NCBI GenBank assembly: GCA_030426845.1
Contig: JAUHXR010000013.1
Coordinates: 1 to 62,516, forward strand
DNA length: 62,516 nucleotides
Source: Polyangia bacterium
GTDB lineage: Bacteria; Myxococcota_A; Polyangia; Polyangiales; Sandaracinaceae
Direction: 5' to 3'
A model generated the notes under the pieces. That model saw nothing but the letters and a program-made list of their open reading frames with translations. It was not told where the DNA came from and searched no databases. Positions 36,348-48,331 of the stretch are shown here, piece by piece (the first letter of the stretch is position 1; every line of letters begins with the position of its first letter). The position numbers were made by a program, and so were the translations under genes.

Positions 36348-37631
36348 GTGGGCCAGCTGCGCGCGCTGATCATCGACGACGACCGCAAGTTCGCGGCCGC
36401 GCTGGCGCGGGCCCTCGGGCGCTACGGCGTGGAGTGCGAGGCGGTCGCGTCGGTGCCGAGCGCGCTGAAACACCTGTCGCAGTCCACCCCCGACGCGATG
36501 ATCGTGGACGTGCGCCTGCCGGAGATCGGGGGCCTGACGTTCCTGCGCTCGCTGGCCGACGCGGGGGTCAACCTCCCGACCGTCCTCGTCTCGGCCTACG
36601 CCCGAACCAACGACCGGCGCGAGGCCCACCGGCTCGGGGTGCCGCTCGTGGAGAAGCCCTTCCGCGTGACGCGGCTGATGACGGTCCTCGAGGAGGTCGT
36701 CGGCAAGAAGATCGCGAGCGTCGCGCCCAAAGCGGCGACAGCGGTGATCGATCCGCAGGAGCGCATGCGGACCGCGCTGCGTCGAGTCACGAGCGACCTC
36801 GCCCTGGGCCGTCGCGACCTCCCGGTCCTCGATCCGCGCGTCCAGAAGGCGCAGAGCTTGATGCGCAAGGAGGACCCGACGCTCGAGGAGGTGCTCGAGA
36901 TCGTCGGCGACGACCCCACGATCTGCGCGAGCCTCCTGCGCGCGGCCAACGTGACGGTGCTCAGCGGCGAGCCGATCCGCGTCGTGTCCAAGGCGGTCGT
37001 GCGCCTCGGCGCGCGCGAGGCGATCGACGTGATCGTGAACGTCCTCATGCGGCAGGCGTTCGACGTGCGGCGCGGCCCCTACGGCGCGCTCGTCGAGCGC
37101 ATGTGGCGCTGCTCGCTCGCCACGGGCCGGCTGGCCCACTGGCTGGCCGGGAGAACCGAGGAGCTCGACGCCGAGGAGATGCGGCTGGCGGGGCTGATGC
37201 ACAACGCCGGCGAGCTGCTGCTCGTGTGCGCGGCGGCGGAGCTCCCGGCGCGGATCCGCGACGCGGTGCCGATCGGCGCCGTGCTCAACGAGGTCTCGAT
37301 CCTCCACGAGGGGGTCGGCGAGATCCTCCTCGACGGCTGGCAGATCCCGAAGCCGCTGCCGCGCTGGGCGGGGCGTCACCACGGCGACGACCTCCCGCCC
37401 GGGGCCTGCGCGCTGCAGCTCGCGTGGCTCCTCGCCACCGAGCACGGCTTCTCGTACCAGCCCCGCGAGCCGGACGCGCCGGCCCCGCCGAGCGCCGCGC
37501 TCCGGCGCGAGCTCGAGCGCGCGCGCGTGTCGCTCGACGACGTGCTGCCGCTCCTCGAGACCCTCAACCGGGAGCTCGAGGGGGACGGGGTCACGCCTTC
37601 CGAGGAGGGCCCGCAAGCGGTCGCGATCTGA
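36348..37631 (+). CDS. response regulator receiver with C-terminal HDOD domain
   Basis: The 427-residue protein has a receiver domain (residues about 1-120): IIDDD acidic pocket, phosphoacceptor Asp in IVDVRLP near residue 52, SAYAR and the Lys of VEKPFR. An HDOD domain (about residues 170-370) follows, with VLEIVGDDPTICASLLRAAN, RLGAREAIDVIV and LMHNAGELLLVC, where the His-Asn pair stands for the usual HD. HDOD proteins often join signalling and motility control. No partner kinase gene is next to it. The GTG start follows a TACCCT box, fitting a leaderless message. Confidence 0.88.
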   Translation: MGQLRALIIDDDRKFAAALARALGRYGVECEAVASVPSALKHLSQSTPDAMIVDVRLPEIGGLTFLRSLADAGVNLPTVLVSAYARTNDRREAHRLGVPLVEKPFRVTRLMTVLEEVVGKKIASVAPKAATAVIDPQERMRTALRRVTSDLALGRRDLPVLDPRVQKAQSLMRKEDPTLEEVLEIVGDDPTICASLLRAANVTVLSGEPIRVVSKAVVRLGAREAIDVIVNVLMRQAFDVRRGPYGALVERMWRCSLATGRLAHWLAGRTEELDAEEMRLAGLMHNAGELLLVCAAAELPARIRDAVPIGAVLNEVSILHEGVGEILLDGWQIPKPLPRWAGRHHGDDLPPGACALQLAWLLATEHGFSYQPREPDAPAPPSAALRRELERARVSLDDVLPLLETLNRELEGDGVTPSEEGPQAVAI

Positions 37632-37685
37632 GCCACGCCGGCCCGGGACGTGGACAAAGGGGGGTCGCTCGGCGCATCGTTCGGC

Positions 37686-39269
37686 ATGCGCGCTTGGCTC
37701 ATGGGAGTGCTCGGAGGGATGACGCTCGTGGCGGCGGTCGGCTGCGACGGTGGCGGCGACGCGGACGCGGGTCCGATGGACGCAGGCGCCCCGCCGCCCG
37801 ACGCGGGGCCGCCGTTCACCTGCGCGAGCCCCTTCGCGCTGACCGGGCTCCTCGACCAAACGGTGAGCCAGGTGCTCGACACGTCGATGACCCTCGAGCG
37901 GCCGCGCGACCTCGGGCTCGCGTGCGGCAACACGAGCGCGGAGCTGCGGTGGGCGCCCCAGCAGGTGGTGGCCTTCGAGGTGCCGGCCGGGGTGGGCGAG
38001 GTCGCGGTCGGGTTCAGCACGATCAACGACGTCACGCCGGACAACTTCAACGTCGTCGTCCAGGCGCGCCGGGACTGCGAGGAAGTGCCCGAGCAGACCT
38101 TCCCCGGCACCTGCTTCGAGGGCGCGCGGCCGGGCATGGAGTGGCGGAGTGAAGGCGCCGTCGCGGCGACCGGCGGCGAGACGCTCTACTTCATCGTCAC
38201 GGGCTGGACCGACGCGAGCACCCGCGCGCCCGGCCTCGTCGATCGCGGACCCGTCCAGATCGACTTCACGGTGCAGGAGAACTCCGACCCCACGCTCGAC
38301 ACGGCGGAGGTGGTGATCGTCGACAACGACGTGCGGATCGACGTGACGGGCACGGACCCGGACGGCAACGCGGTCGGCGTGGTGATGAACTTCTACGACG
38401 CGGCGGGGCTCCTCGACATCTACGGCGACGGCATGGCGACCGAGCTGAACAGCGTCTTCGGGGTGCTGCTCGACGAGCCTCCGCCCACCGGCACGGCCTG
38501 GTCGGCGGGCACGTGGCTCCGGTCGGTCCCGGGCGACGGCCGCACCCAGCTCGGGGAGTACCTCGTCGGGGTCGGGGCGACGATGGCGCGCATCCGCGTG
38601 ACCGACCGGCTCAACGCGGCGAGCGAGGCCCGGATGGTCCCGATCGTCCGGGCCGCGGTCGTCGGCTACGGCGAGACCTGCGGCGCCACGCAGCGCTGCG
38701 ACGTCGGCTACGCATGCGACATGGGGACCTGCCAGCCCAGCCCGGAGGCGATCGCCGCCTGCGCCGCGACCGTCCCCGCGAACCTCCCGGCGTTCACCGA
38801 CCAAGCGGTGACCGTGTCGCTCACCGGCCAGACCGGCACCGAGCACGGGCTCTTCGATCCGCTCACCGGCTGCGTGGCCGCGTCCGCGTCGGTCGGGCCC
38901 GAGCGCGTCTACCAGGTCGACGCGATGAGCGGCCCCTTCGATCTCCTCGTCACCACGGACCTCCCGGTCACCGGGCGCAACGACACGTTCGTCTACGTGC
39001 GGACAGACTGCGCCGATCCGATGAGCGAGCTCGCGTGCAACGACGACCTCGCGGCGAGCGACCCGCAGAGCGCGATCGAGCTGCGCGACCTCGCGGCCGG
39101 CACCTACTTCGTGTTCGTCGAGCAGGTCCAGGAGGCGGGCGTCACCACCCGCGCGCACGCGGTGGACATCACCGCGCGGCCGGTCCTCGCGATGGGCGCG
39201 GCCTGCGACGACGCGGAGGTCCTCAACCGCTGCGCGAACGGCCCCTGCGCGGCCAGCGTCTGCCCCTGA
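37686..39269 (+). CDS. lipoprotein with DAG linker and Cys-rich C-terminal domains
   Basis: The 527-residue protein has a lipobox (MTLVAAVGC) and a DADAGPMDAGAPPPDAG linker. Beta-rich domains follow: VTPDNFNVVVQARRDC, a DNDVRIDVTGTDPDGNAV block, a Cys motif CDVGYACDMGTC, and a late segment DTFVYVRTDCADPMSELACN resembling the pre-peptidase C-terminal (PPC-like) domain. No catalytic site is seen. The ATG at 37686 is chosen to keep the signal peptide compact; an in-frame GTG at 37650 is possible. It lies between the response regulator and the type III export genes but is not obviously linked to them. Confidence 0.75.
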   Translation: MRAWLMGVLGGMTLVAAVGCDGGGDADAGPMDAGAPPPDAGPPFTCASPFALTGLLDQTVSQVLDTSMTLERPRDLGLACGNTSAELRWAPQQVVAFEVPAGVGEVAVGFSTINDVTPDNFNVVVQARRDCEEVPEQTFPGTCFEGARPGMEWRSEGAVAATGGETLYFIVTGWTDASTRAPGLVDRGPVQIDFTVQENSDPTLDTAEVVIVDNDVRIDVTGTDPDGNAVGVVMNFYDAAGLLDIYGDGMATELNSVFGVLLDEPPPTGTAWSAGTWLRSVPGDGRTQLGEYLVGVGATMARIRVTDRLNAASEARMVPIVRAAVVGYGETCGATQRCDVGYACDMGTCQPSPEAIAACAATVPANLPAFTDQAVTVSLTGQTGTEHGLFDPLTGCVAASASVGPERVYQVDAMSGPFDLLVTTDLPVTGRNDTFVYVRTDCADPMSELACNDDLAASDPQSAIELRDLAAGTYFVFVEQVQEAGVTTRAHAVDITARPVLAMGAACDDAEVLNRCANGPCAASVCP

Positions 39270-39288
39270 GGGGCGCCTCGGACCGTGG

Positions 39289-39294
39289 TAGCGT
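39289..39294 (+). promoter_or_regulatory. -10 box for sctS (leaderless)
   Basis: TAGCGT ends six bases before the GTG at 39301. Confidence 0.5.
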
Positions 39295-39300
39295 AGGCCC

Positions 39301-39570
39301 GTGAGCGTCGACGCGCTGAGCGAGCTGATCACCGAGGCGCTCTACCTCGCGCTCTGGGTGAGCGCGCCCGCGCTGGGCGCGGCCGTCCTCCTCGGGCTCC
39401 TCACCGCCGCGCTGTCGACGGTGACCCAGGTTCAGGAGCAGAGCCTCTCCTACGTGCCCAAGCTCGTCGGCGTGGCCCTCGTGCTCGCGCTCGTCGGCGG
39501 ATGGATGGCCGATCAGCTCCTCGGGTTCACCGGGCAGCTCTGGCGCGCGATCCCGACGCTCGTCTCGTGA
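39301..39570 (+). CDS. sctS: type III secretion/flagellar export protein SctS (FliQ family)
   Basis: The 89-residue protein has the FliQ/SctS layout: two membrane segments (LALWVSAPALGAAVLLGLLTAAL and LVGVALVLALVGGWMADQLL) joined by a loop with VTQVQEQSLSYVPKL, the strongest family motif. SctS is an inner-membrane part of the export gate. GTG at 39301 is preceded by TAGCGT. The neighbouring gene encodes SctT/FliR, the usual companion. No other export gene is nearby, so flagellar or injectisome origin cannot be decided here. Confidence 0.88.
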   Translation: MSVDALSELITEALYLALWVSAPALGAAVLLGLLTAALSTVTQVQEQSLSYVPKLVGVALVLALVGGWMADQLLGFTGQLWRAIPTLVS

Positions 39571-39577
39571 GGCCACG

Positions 39578-40351
39578 GTGGGCGACTCGCTGACCGCGCT
39601 GCTCGGGGTCCCGCTCGATCGGCTCGCGGCGGCCGCGTGGCTCGTCCTCGCGCGGACCCTCCCCCTCGCCGCGCTCGCGCCGTGGCTCGGGTGGCGCGGC
39701 ACCGCAGGCGCGATCCGCCTCGCGATCGCGGCCGCGATCTCGGCCGCGCTGCTTCCGCTCGCGCTCGCCTCCGCCCCCGACCTGCCGGGCGACGCGGGCG
39801 GGCTCGTCCTGCTCGGGCTGCGCGAGGCGCTGATCGGCGCGACCTTCGCGGTGGCGGCCAGCGCGCCGCTCTACGCGCTCGGCTGGAGCGGCGACCTGCT
39901 CGATCGCTTCGGCGGGGGGCCCGGTCGCGCGCGCCGGGAGGGGCCGCTCGGCGCGCTCCACCTCGGCGCAGCGGTCGTCCTCTTCGTCAGCCTCGGCGGC
40001 CACCGGCTCGCCCTCGCCGCGTTCGCGAGCGGCTTCGCGGATCTTCCGATCGGCGGCGGGCTGGGCTCGACGGCCGGCCTCGCCACCGGCGCCGCCCGCG
40101 TGATCACCGAGGCGCTCACCCTCGCGGTGGCCTTCGCCGCGCCCGCGCTGGTGGCGTTCCTGGCGCTCGAGGCGACCCTCGCGCTCGTCGGCCGCGCCGC
40201 CCCCGCCCTCGCCTCCTGGCTCGACACGCTCTCGCTGCGCGCCGCGCTCTCGGTCGCGATCGCGCTGCTCTCCCTCGGCGCGCTGCTGCCGCGGCTCGGG
40301 CCGGCCTTCGTCGAGGGGATCGACGCGGCCCGCGCGCTGCTCGACCTGTGA
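39578..40351 (+). CDS. sctT: type III secretion/flagellar export protein SctT (FliR family)
   Basis: The 257-residue protein has about six membrane segments. Its N-terminal VLARTLPLAALAPWLGWR, central LREALIGATFAVAASAPLYA and VITEALTLAVAFAAPALVAF are typical of FliR/SctT. The family's conserved LxLREALIG block is present. It forms the export-gate core with SctS and SctR. The GTG start is seven bases after the sctS stop. The C-terminus has the expected LPRLGPAFVEGID block. Confidence 0.87.
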   Translation: MGDSLTALLGVPLDRLAAAAWLVLARTLPLAALAPWLGWRGTAGAIRLAIAAAISAALLPLALASAPDLPGDAGGLVLLGLREALIGATFAVAASAPLYALGWSGDLLDRFGGGPGRARREGPLGALHLGAAVVLFVSLGGHRLALAAFASGFADLPIGGGLGSTAGLATGAARVITEALTLAVAFAAPALVAFLALEATLALVGRAAPALASWLDTLSLRAALSVAIALLSLGALLPRLGPAFVEGIDAARALLDL

Positions 40352-40363
40352 TAGATCGCGCCC

Positions 40364-40885
40364 ATGGACTCGCCCCCGATCGACACGCTGATCTCCGCCG
40401 AGCGCATCCAGGCCCGCGTCCGCGAGCTGGGCGCGCAGATCAACCGCGACTACGCGGGCCAGAGCATCGTGCTGGTGCCGGTGCTCAAGGGCAGCTTCGT
40501 CTTCGCGGCCGATCTGGCCCGCGCGATCGAGGTGCCCTGCGCGATCGACTTCTTCGGCTGCCGCAGCTACGAGGGCACCGAGTCGACCGGCGTCGTGCAG
40601 ACCACGCTCGACCTGTCGAAGCCGGTCGAGGGCAAGCACGTGATCATCGTCGAGGACATCGTCGACACCGGCCTCACGATGAAATACATGCTCGAGAACT
40701 TCGAGACCCGCCGCCCCGCGTCGCTCAAGCTCTGCTCGCTGCTCCACAAGGCCGCGCGCACCAAGGTCCCCATCGACATCGACTACCTCGGCTTCGAGAT
40801 CGACGACGTCTTCGTGATCGGCTACGGGCTCGACCACGACGAGCTCTACCGCAACCTGCCCTACCTCGGAGTGATCCGCGGATGA
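40364..40885 (+). CDS. hpt: hypoxanthine phosphoribosyltransferase
   Basis: The 173-residue protein has the PRTase fold: VPVLKGSFVFAADLARAI, the PRPP-binding IIVEDIVDTGLTM (residues about 98-110) and the C-terminal YLGFEIDDVFVIGYGLDHDE with the base-binding strand. It converts hypoxanthine or guanine plus PRPP to IMP or GMP. A TAGATC box ends six bases before the ATG at 40364. It overlaps the next gene (ATGA), so that TPR protein is co-translated. Confidence 0.94.
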   Translation: MDSPPIDTLISAERIQARVRELGAQINRDYAGQSIVLVPVLKGSFVFAADLARAIEVPCAIDFFGCRSYEGTESTGVVQTTLDLSKPVEGKHVIIVEDIVDTGLTMKYMLENFETRRPASLKLCSLLHKAARTKVPIDIDYLGFEIDDVFVIGYGLDHDELYRNLPYLGVIRG

Positions 40886-41193
40886 GTGAAGAGCGACTCG
40901 CGCTGCTCGAGAAGATGATCGCGGCCGGGAGCGAGGACCCGTTCCACCACTACGCGCGCGCGATGGAGCTGCGCTCGCTCGGCCGCCTCGAGGACGCCCT
41001 CGCCGCCTACCGCGACGTCATCGCGCGCTTCGAGGACTACGTGCCGACCTACCTCATGGCGGCCCAGGTCGCGATGGAGCTCGACGACGACGACGCGGCG
41101 CGCGCGCTCGCCACCGCGGGACTGGCCCAGGCTCAGGCCAAGGGCGACGGCCACGCCGCCTCGGAGCTGACCCAGCTCCTCGACCTGTTGTAG
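40882..41193 (+). CDS. small TPR protein
   Basis: The 103-residue protein consists of two or three TPR-like helices (DPFHHYARAMELRSLGRLED, ALAAYRDVIARFEDYVPTYL, AAQVAMELDDDDAARALATA). Its ATG overlaps the hpt stop codon. It has no signal peptide. Its partner is unknown, and the overlap suggests co-translation with hpt rather than a shared function. Confidence 0.8.
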   Translation: MSEERLALLEKMIAAGSEDPFHHYARAMELRSLGRLEDALAAYRDVIARFEDYVPTYLMAAQVAMELDDDDAARALATAGLAQAQAKGDGHAASELTQLLDLL

Positions 41194-41228
41194 CGGCGAG
41201 ATCGGCCCGCGGTCAGCGGGACCGACCC

Positions 41229-41957
41229 TCAGTTCCCGAGCGATCGCGCCTCGGAGGGCGCGCTCACCTGGCCGAGCGCGTCGACGAACGCGACCCGCAC
41301 GTCGCCTTGCGCGGGCGGCGGCGACGCTCCCGGGGGCAGCGACGGGCAGGCGCCGTGCTGCGTGAAGAGGATCGCCTCGTCGCGCGTCGGGGTGGCGCGC
41401 GCGAACAGATCCGGCTCTTCGTCCGCGCCCCAGTACACGAGGATCGCGACGACCCCCTGGGGCACCGGGAATCCGAAGTGGGCACGCACCTCCGTGCGCT
41501 CACCGTCCGGCGACGCGACGAGGTAGCGCTCGACGCGCTCGAGCCGCGGCGCGGTGGGCGCCGCCGACGGAGTGCCACGGCCGAGGCGGACCTCCGGATC
41601 CCCGGCGACGCCGGCGAGGGTGTAGCGGCCGTAGACGCGGCGGGTGTCGGGACGGACACGCACGAGCCCCGGGGCGATCGTCTCGGCGACGGTCGAGACG
41701 CGGCGGCGACCGCGCGTGAGCTCGATCGGCGGCACGCGGGTGACCGAGCCGCCCGGGGCGAGGCCCACCACCAGCGCCGCGTCGCGCGGATGCACCCCGG
41801 TGAGCGGAGTGAGGAGCTGGGGCGAGAACTGCGGCGGCGGGCAGGCCTCCTCTTGAGCCCTCCCCGGCGGAGCCGCGACGAGGGAGAGCGCGGCCCACGC
41901 GAGCGCGCCTCCGAGCCCCGCCCACCCCGCGATCGACCTCGTCCGTGACCTGCTCAT
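41229..41957 (-). CDS. exported protein of unknown function
   Basis: The 242-residue protein has a signal peptide (GGALAWAALSLVAAPPGRAQ). A beta-rich body with two Cys follows: CPPPQFSPQLLTPLTGVHPR at the start and HGACPSLPP near the end. A late GDVRVAFVDALGQVS strand suggests an Ig-like fold. No family was recognised. A TAGGGT box ends seven bases before the ATG at 41957, suggesting a leaderless message. It is convergent with hpt-TPR. Confidence 0.72.
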   Translation of the reverse strand: MSRSRTRSIAGWAGLGGALAWAALSLVAAPPGRAQEEACPPPQFSPQLLTPLTGVHPRDAALVVGLAPGGSVTRVPPIELTRGRRRVSTVAETIAPGLVRVRPDTRRVYGRYTLAGVAGDPEVRLGRGTPSAAPTAPRLERVERYLVASPDGERTEVRAHFGFPVPQGVVAILVYWGADEEPDLFARATPTRDEAILFTQHGACPSLPPGASPPPAQGDVRVAFVDALGQVSAPSEARSLGN

Positions 41958-41964
41958 CGCGTGC

Positions 41965-41970
41965 ACCCTA
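41965..41970 (-). promoter_or_regulatory. -10 box for the 41229-41957 gene (leaderless)
   Basis: TAGGGT on the minus strand, seven bases before the ATG at 41957. Confidence 0.5.
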
Positions 41971-42029
41971 TCACCCCTCGCCCGGTCGACGGGCGCGCGT
42001 GGCCAGGGATTCAGCCTGCGAAATGAAAC

Positions 42030-42074
42030 GATGTGGCGCCGTGGCGCCACCATCCGGGGCGGATGCCGCCCCGC
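42030..42074. promoter_or_regulatory. two adjacent hairpin-forming inverted repeats upstream of the Gly-rich lipoprotein gene
   Basis: GATGTGGCGCC and GGCGCCACCATC (42030-42054) pair with one bulge. CGGGGCG and CGCCCCG (42056-42073) pair around a short loop. They lie in the 186-bp gap between divergent genes, 70-114 bp before the ATG at 42144. They may be an operator pair or an attenuator-like leader. Confidence 0.4.
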
Positions 42075-42143
42075 TCCGATCGCGCCTCCCGGGCGCCCTC
42101 GGCTTGAACCGCCGCCCCGGCGCGGATAAGGCAAAGGACGTCT

Positions 42144-44766
<2,623 letters not shown>

Positions 44767-44783
<17 letters not shown>

Positions 44784-47313
44784 GATGCGCCGCGCGCTGC
44801 TCCCTGTGGCCGTCGCGAGCCTGCTCCTCGCGGGCTGCTACGAGTCGCACCTCTGCCCCGAGGAGCAGTGCAACCTCACGGACGACGACTGCGACGGCAT
44901 CGTCGACGAGGGCTTCACCAACGCCGACGGTGACTACGTCGACGTAGACCACTGCGGCTCGTGCGGGCTCGCCTGCGCCGACGTCTTCCCGACCGCGGCC
45001 GAGGTCGCGTGCGAGCTCGACGCGGCCCGCGGCCCGCTCTGCGTGCTCGTGAGCTGCCCCGAAGGCTTCCACCTCGCGGGCGACGGCGCGTGCGTGCCGG
45101 ACGTGCCCGTGCTCTGCCTACCCTGCGCGGAGGACGACGACTGCGCGCTCCGCATCCCGGGCGCGCGCTGTCTCGAGACGGGGAGCGGCCAGCGGCGCTG
45201 CGGTCAGCCCTGCGGCGCGGGCGGCATGGAGTGCCCCGAGGCGTTCTCGTGCGTCGAGGGCCAGTGCACGCCGGACAGCGGCTGGTGCAACTGCGACGCG
45301 ACGACCGAGGAGACCGAGCTCGCGTGCATCCTGCGCGTCGAGGCGGACGGCCACGCGTGCGTCGGCGTGCAGCGCTGCGGGCCCGACGGGCCGGGCGAGT
45401 GCGAGCCCGCGCTGATGGAGGCCTGCGACGGCCAGGACGACGACTGCGACGGCGACGTGGACGAGGATTTCCGCGACGACGCCGGCCGCTACGTCGCGCG
45501 CCTGCACTGCGGCGCCTGCGCGCAGCCCTGCGTCGAGCCGGGCCCGAACATGCTCGCGGAGTGCTTGCCGGACGGCCCCGGCGTCCGCTGCGAGATCGAC
45601 TGCCTCGAGGGCTTCGTCGACGTCGACCGCATCCTCGCGAACGGCTGCGAGTGCGAGCGCTTCGACGGCATGGGCCCGCCGCCCGCGGTCGGCGGCGACG
45701 CGGACTGCGACGGCGTGCCCGACGACACCGACGACTTCATCTACGTCACCACGATGGGGAGCGACACCAACCCCGGGACGCTCGCGCGGCCGATGCGGAC
45801 GATCAACGCGGCCCTCGCGCGCGGCCAGGCCGAGCGCAAGTCGGTGCTCGTGGCGCGCGGGATCTACGACGGGCCGATCCAGCTCGTGGCCGGCGTCTCG
45901 ATGTTCGGCGGCTACAGCCCCGACTTCACCGACCGCGACCTCGAGCTGTTCCCGGTCGTCCTCGAGCGACGCGAGCCAGGCCTGCCGGTGCTCGTCTGCC
46001 GCGACGTGCGCGCGTCCACCGCGGTGGACGGCTTCACGGTGATGGGCTCCGACGCGGTCGGCGCGGGCGAGGGGAGCACCGCGGTCTACCTCGACGGCTG
46101 CGGACCGGAGGTACAGCTCTCGTCGATGACCATCTTCGCGGGCCGTGGCTCCGACGGCGAGAACGGGCGCGACTCGAGCGAGCGGCTCGGGGAGTGGGGC
46201 CTGATGTCGCTCGACCAGCTCGACGGCGACGACGGCACCGGCGGCCAGCCCGGCACGCCGGAGGGTGCGGCCTGCTCGATCGTCCCGGCGGGCGGCGGCG
46301 GCTCGCACGTCTGCCGCGGCCGCGACGTCTCGGGCGGCGACGGCGGCGCGGCCTCCTGCGTGGAGACGGGCTGCGTGAACGGGCGCGCCTGCGGCAACGC
46401 GGGTTGCGTCGACTTCACGGTGGGCGGGGTCTGCGACTTCGCCGCCGTCCTCCGCGCGGCGACCCCGAACCCGGCCCCCGACGGCGGGCGCGGCCCGAGC
46501 CCCGGCGCGGCCGCGGTGCTCACGTACAACGCGCCGACCAACCGCGGCGTCTGCAACTTCTGCGACGACAACCCGACCCTGCCCCGCGACAGCGCGGACG
46601 GCGGCGACGGAGGCTCGGGCGGTGACGGCCTCGGCGGCCAGGGCTGCATCGTGCCCGCGCAGCTCGACGCGACCGACGGCACGCTCGCCGCCCAGAGCGG
46701 CACGTCGGGCGCGGACGGCACCGACGGCTCGGGCGGAGGCGGCGCGAGCGCGGGCGCGGGCTACGACGTGATCGGCGGCACCGAGCCCGGCTGCCAGGAC
46801 CGCAGCGGCGGCTCGGGCGGCGGCGGCGGCGCCGGCGGCTGCGGCGCGCCCGGCGCGACCCACGGCACGGGCGGCGGCGGCTCGGTCGGGCTGGTCGTGC
46901 GCCTCCCGGCGGGCCAGCCGGAGGGCCCCGCGTTCGCTGACGTGCGCGTGGTGACGGCGAGCGGCGGACGCGGCGGCGACGGCGGCGTGGCGGCCGACGG
47001 CGGGCGCGGCGGCGTCGGCGGCAGCGGCGGCATCGGCCGGCGATTCTGCGCGCGCAGCGGCGGCCGCGGCGGCGACGGCGGCCGCGGCGGCGCGGGCGGC
47101 GGCGGAGGCGGCGGCTGCGGCGGCGGGAGCCACGGCGTCTACCTCGTGGCGCGCGGCCAGGCGACGACGGCCTACGAGGCCCAGCTCGCGGCGAGCCTCA
47201 CGATCAACGCGACCGGCGTGCCGGGCCGCGGCGGGCGCGGCGGATTCTCGCCGGGCTCCGCCGGGACGTCGGGCAGCGACGGGCCGGGTCAGACGATCTT
47301 CGTTCAGCCGTAG
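44767..47313 (+). CDS. MopE-like lipoprotein with (Gly-Gly-X)n domain, second copy
   Basis: The 848-residue paralog of the preceding protein has a lipobox (LLPVAVASLLLAGC). MopE motifs (CNLTDDDCDGIVDEGF, CDGQDDDCDGDVDEDF) with Cys-rich spacers follow, then the DUF1565-like block (FIYVTTMGSDTNPGTLARPM, KSVLVARGIYDGP). The glycine-rich C-terminus has GGDGGSGGDGLGGQG and GGRGGDGGRGGAGGGG. The ATG at 44767 is chosen for GAAGGAGG eight bases before it; it overlaps the first copy by 17 bases. An ATG at 44785 would give the cleaner signal peptide. The order and domains show a tandem duplication that has since diverged. Confidence 0.82.
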
Positions 47314-47358
47314 AGCGCGGGGCGGAGGCGCGGCCCGACCCGGAGCCCGGTCGAGGCA

Positions 47359-47386
47359 GCTCAGCCGAGCGAGCTCAGCCGAGGAT
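47359..47386 (-). repeat. 14-bp duplication covering the SDR gene stop codon
   Basis: On the plus strand gctcagccgagcga (47359-47372) is followed by gctcagccgaggat (47373-47386). On the minus strand both copies contain TGA; the gene stops in the copy nearer the gene (47375). Confidence 0.75.
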
Positions 47387-48289
47387 GGCGCGCAGGGCGT
47401 CGAACAGGTCGGGGTAGGTGAACTCGAAGCCCGCCGCGAGGGCGCGCTCGGGCACCACCCGGCGGCTCGCGAGGAGCTCGTCGGCGAAGCCGCCGAGGAT
47501 CGTCTTGATCGCGAAGGCCGGCGCCGGCACGACCGTGGGGCGGCCGATCACGCGGCCGAGCGTGTCGGCGAACGCGCGCTGGCGGACGGGCGTCGGCGCG
47601 GTCGCGTTGTAGGCGCCCTTCATCTTCTTGTCCTCGACCGCGCGCGCGATCAGCGCGACCAGATCGTCGCGGTGGACCCACGGCCAGTACTGCTGGCCGT
47701 CGCCGATCTTGCCGCCGAGGCCCATCTTGAAGAGCGGCAGCATCGCCTCGAGCGGGCCGCCGTCCTTGCCCATGACGAGGCCGATGCGGACGCGCACGAC
47801 GCGGACGCCGTGGTCCTCGGCGCGGAGCGCCTCCTCCTCCCAGACCTTGCAGACGTGGGCGAGGAAGTCGTGGCCGGGGCTCGAGGTCTCCGTGAGCTCC
47901 TCGTCGCCGCGCGAGCCGTAGTAGCCGATCGCGCTCGCGCTCACGAGGGTCTTCGGGCCGTCCTCCGCCGCGACGATCGCGTCGACGACCCGACGGGTGC
48001 CGTCGCGCCGGCTCGCCTCGATCGCGCGGCGCTTGGACTTGGTCCAGCGACCCGAGACGGTCTCGCCCGCGAGGTGCACCACCGCGGCCGCCCCCTCGAC
48101 CGCCTCGCGCGGCAGCGGCTCGTCCGCCCCGCCCCAGCGGTGGGCGCTCGCGAGCTCGGGCATCGCCTCCTTCGCCGCGTCGGGGCGCCGCGAGAGCGCC
48201 CGCGCGCCGATCCCCTGCGCGTGGAGGTGCTTGACGAGCGCGCCGCCGACGAAGCCGGTCGCGCCGGTGATCAGGACCTCGGTCGCCAT
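47375..48289 (-). CDS. TIGR01777-type NAD-dependent epimerase/SDR family oxidoreductase
   Basis: The 304-residue protein has the Rossmann start VLITGATGFVGGALVKHL. Family motifs VVHLAGETVSGRWTKSKRRA, LVSASAIGYYGSRGDEELTE, VVRVRIGLVMGKDGG and the late YWPWVHRDDLVALI followed by ALAAGFEFTYPDLFDALRAI match the SDR39U1-like group. The substrate is not known. The Tyr of YYGSRGD stands for the usual catalytic Tyr region. TAAGCC lies six bases before the ATG at 48289. Confidence 0.9.
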   Translation of the reverse strand: MATEVLITGATGFVGGALVKHLHAQGIGARALSRRPDAAKEAMPELASAHRWGGADEPLPREAVEGAAAVVHLAGETVSGRWTKSKRRAIEASRRDGTRRVVDAIVAAEDGPKTLVSASAIGYYGSRGDEELTETSSPGHDFLAHVCKVWEEEALRAEDHGVRVVRVRIGLVMGKDGGPLEAMLPLFKMGLGGKIGDGQQYWPWVHRDDLVALIARAVEDKKMKGAYNATAPTPVRQRAFADTLGRVIGRPTVVPAPAFAIKTILGGFADELLASRRVVPERALAAGFEFTYPDLFDALRAILG

Positions 48290-48331
48290 CGAGGGGGCTT
48301 ATGGGGCCGGACCGCGCCGGACGCCACCGGA

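Noticed and set aside
37650-37685. Upstream GTG start for the 37686 lipoprotein
   Set aside because: It would add a polar stretch before the signal peptide; the ATG at 37686 leaves a normal lipoprotein signal.
41958-42143. Possible small gene between the 41229 gene and the Gly-rich lipoprotein
   Set aside because: No open frame with a ribosome site or codon pattern; only the two inverted repeats were seen.
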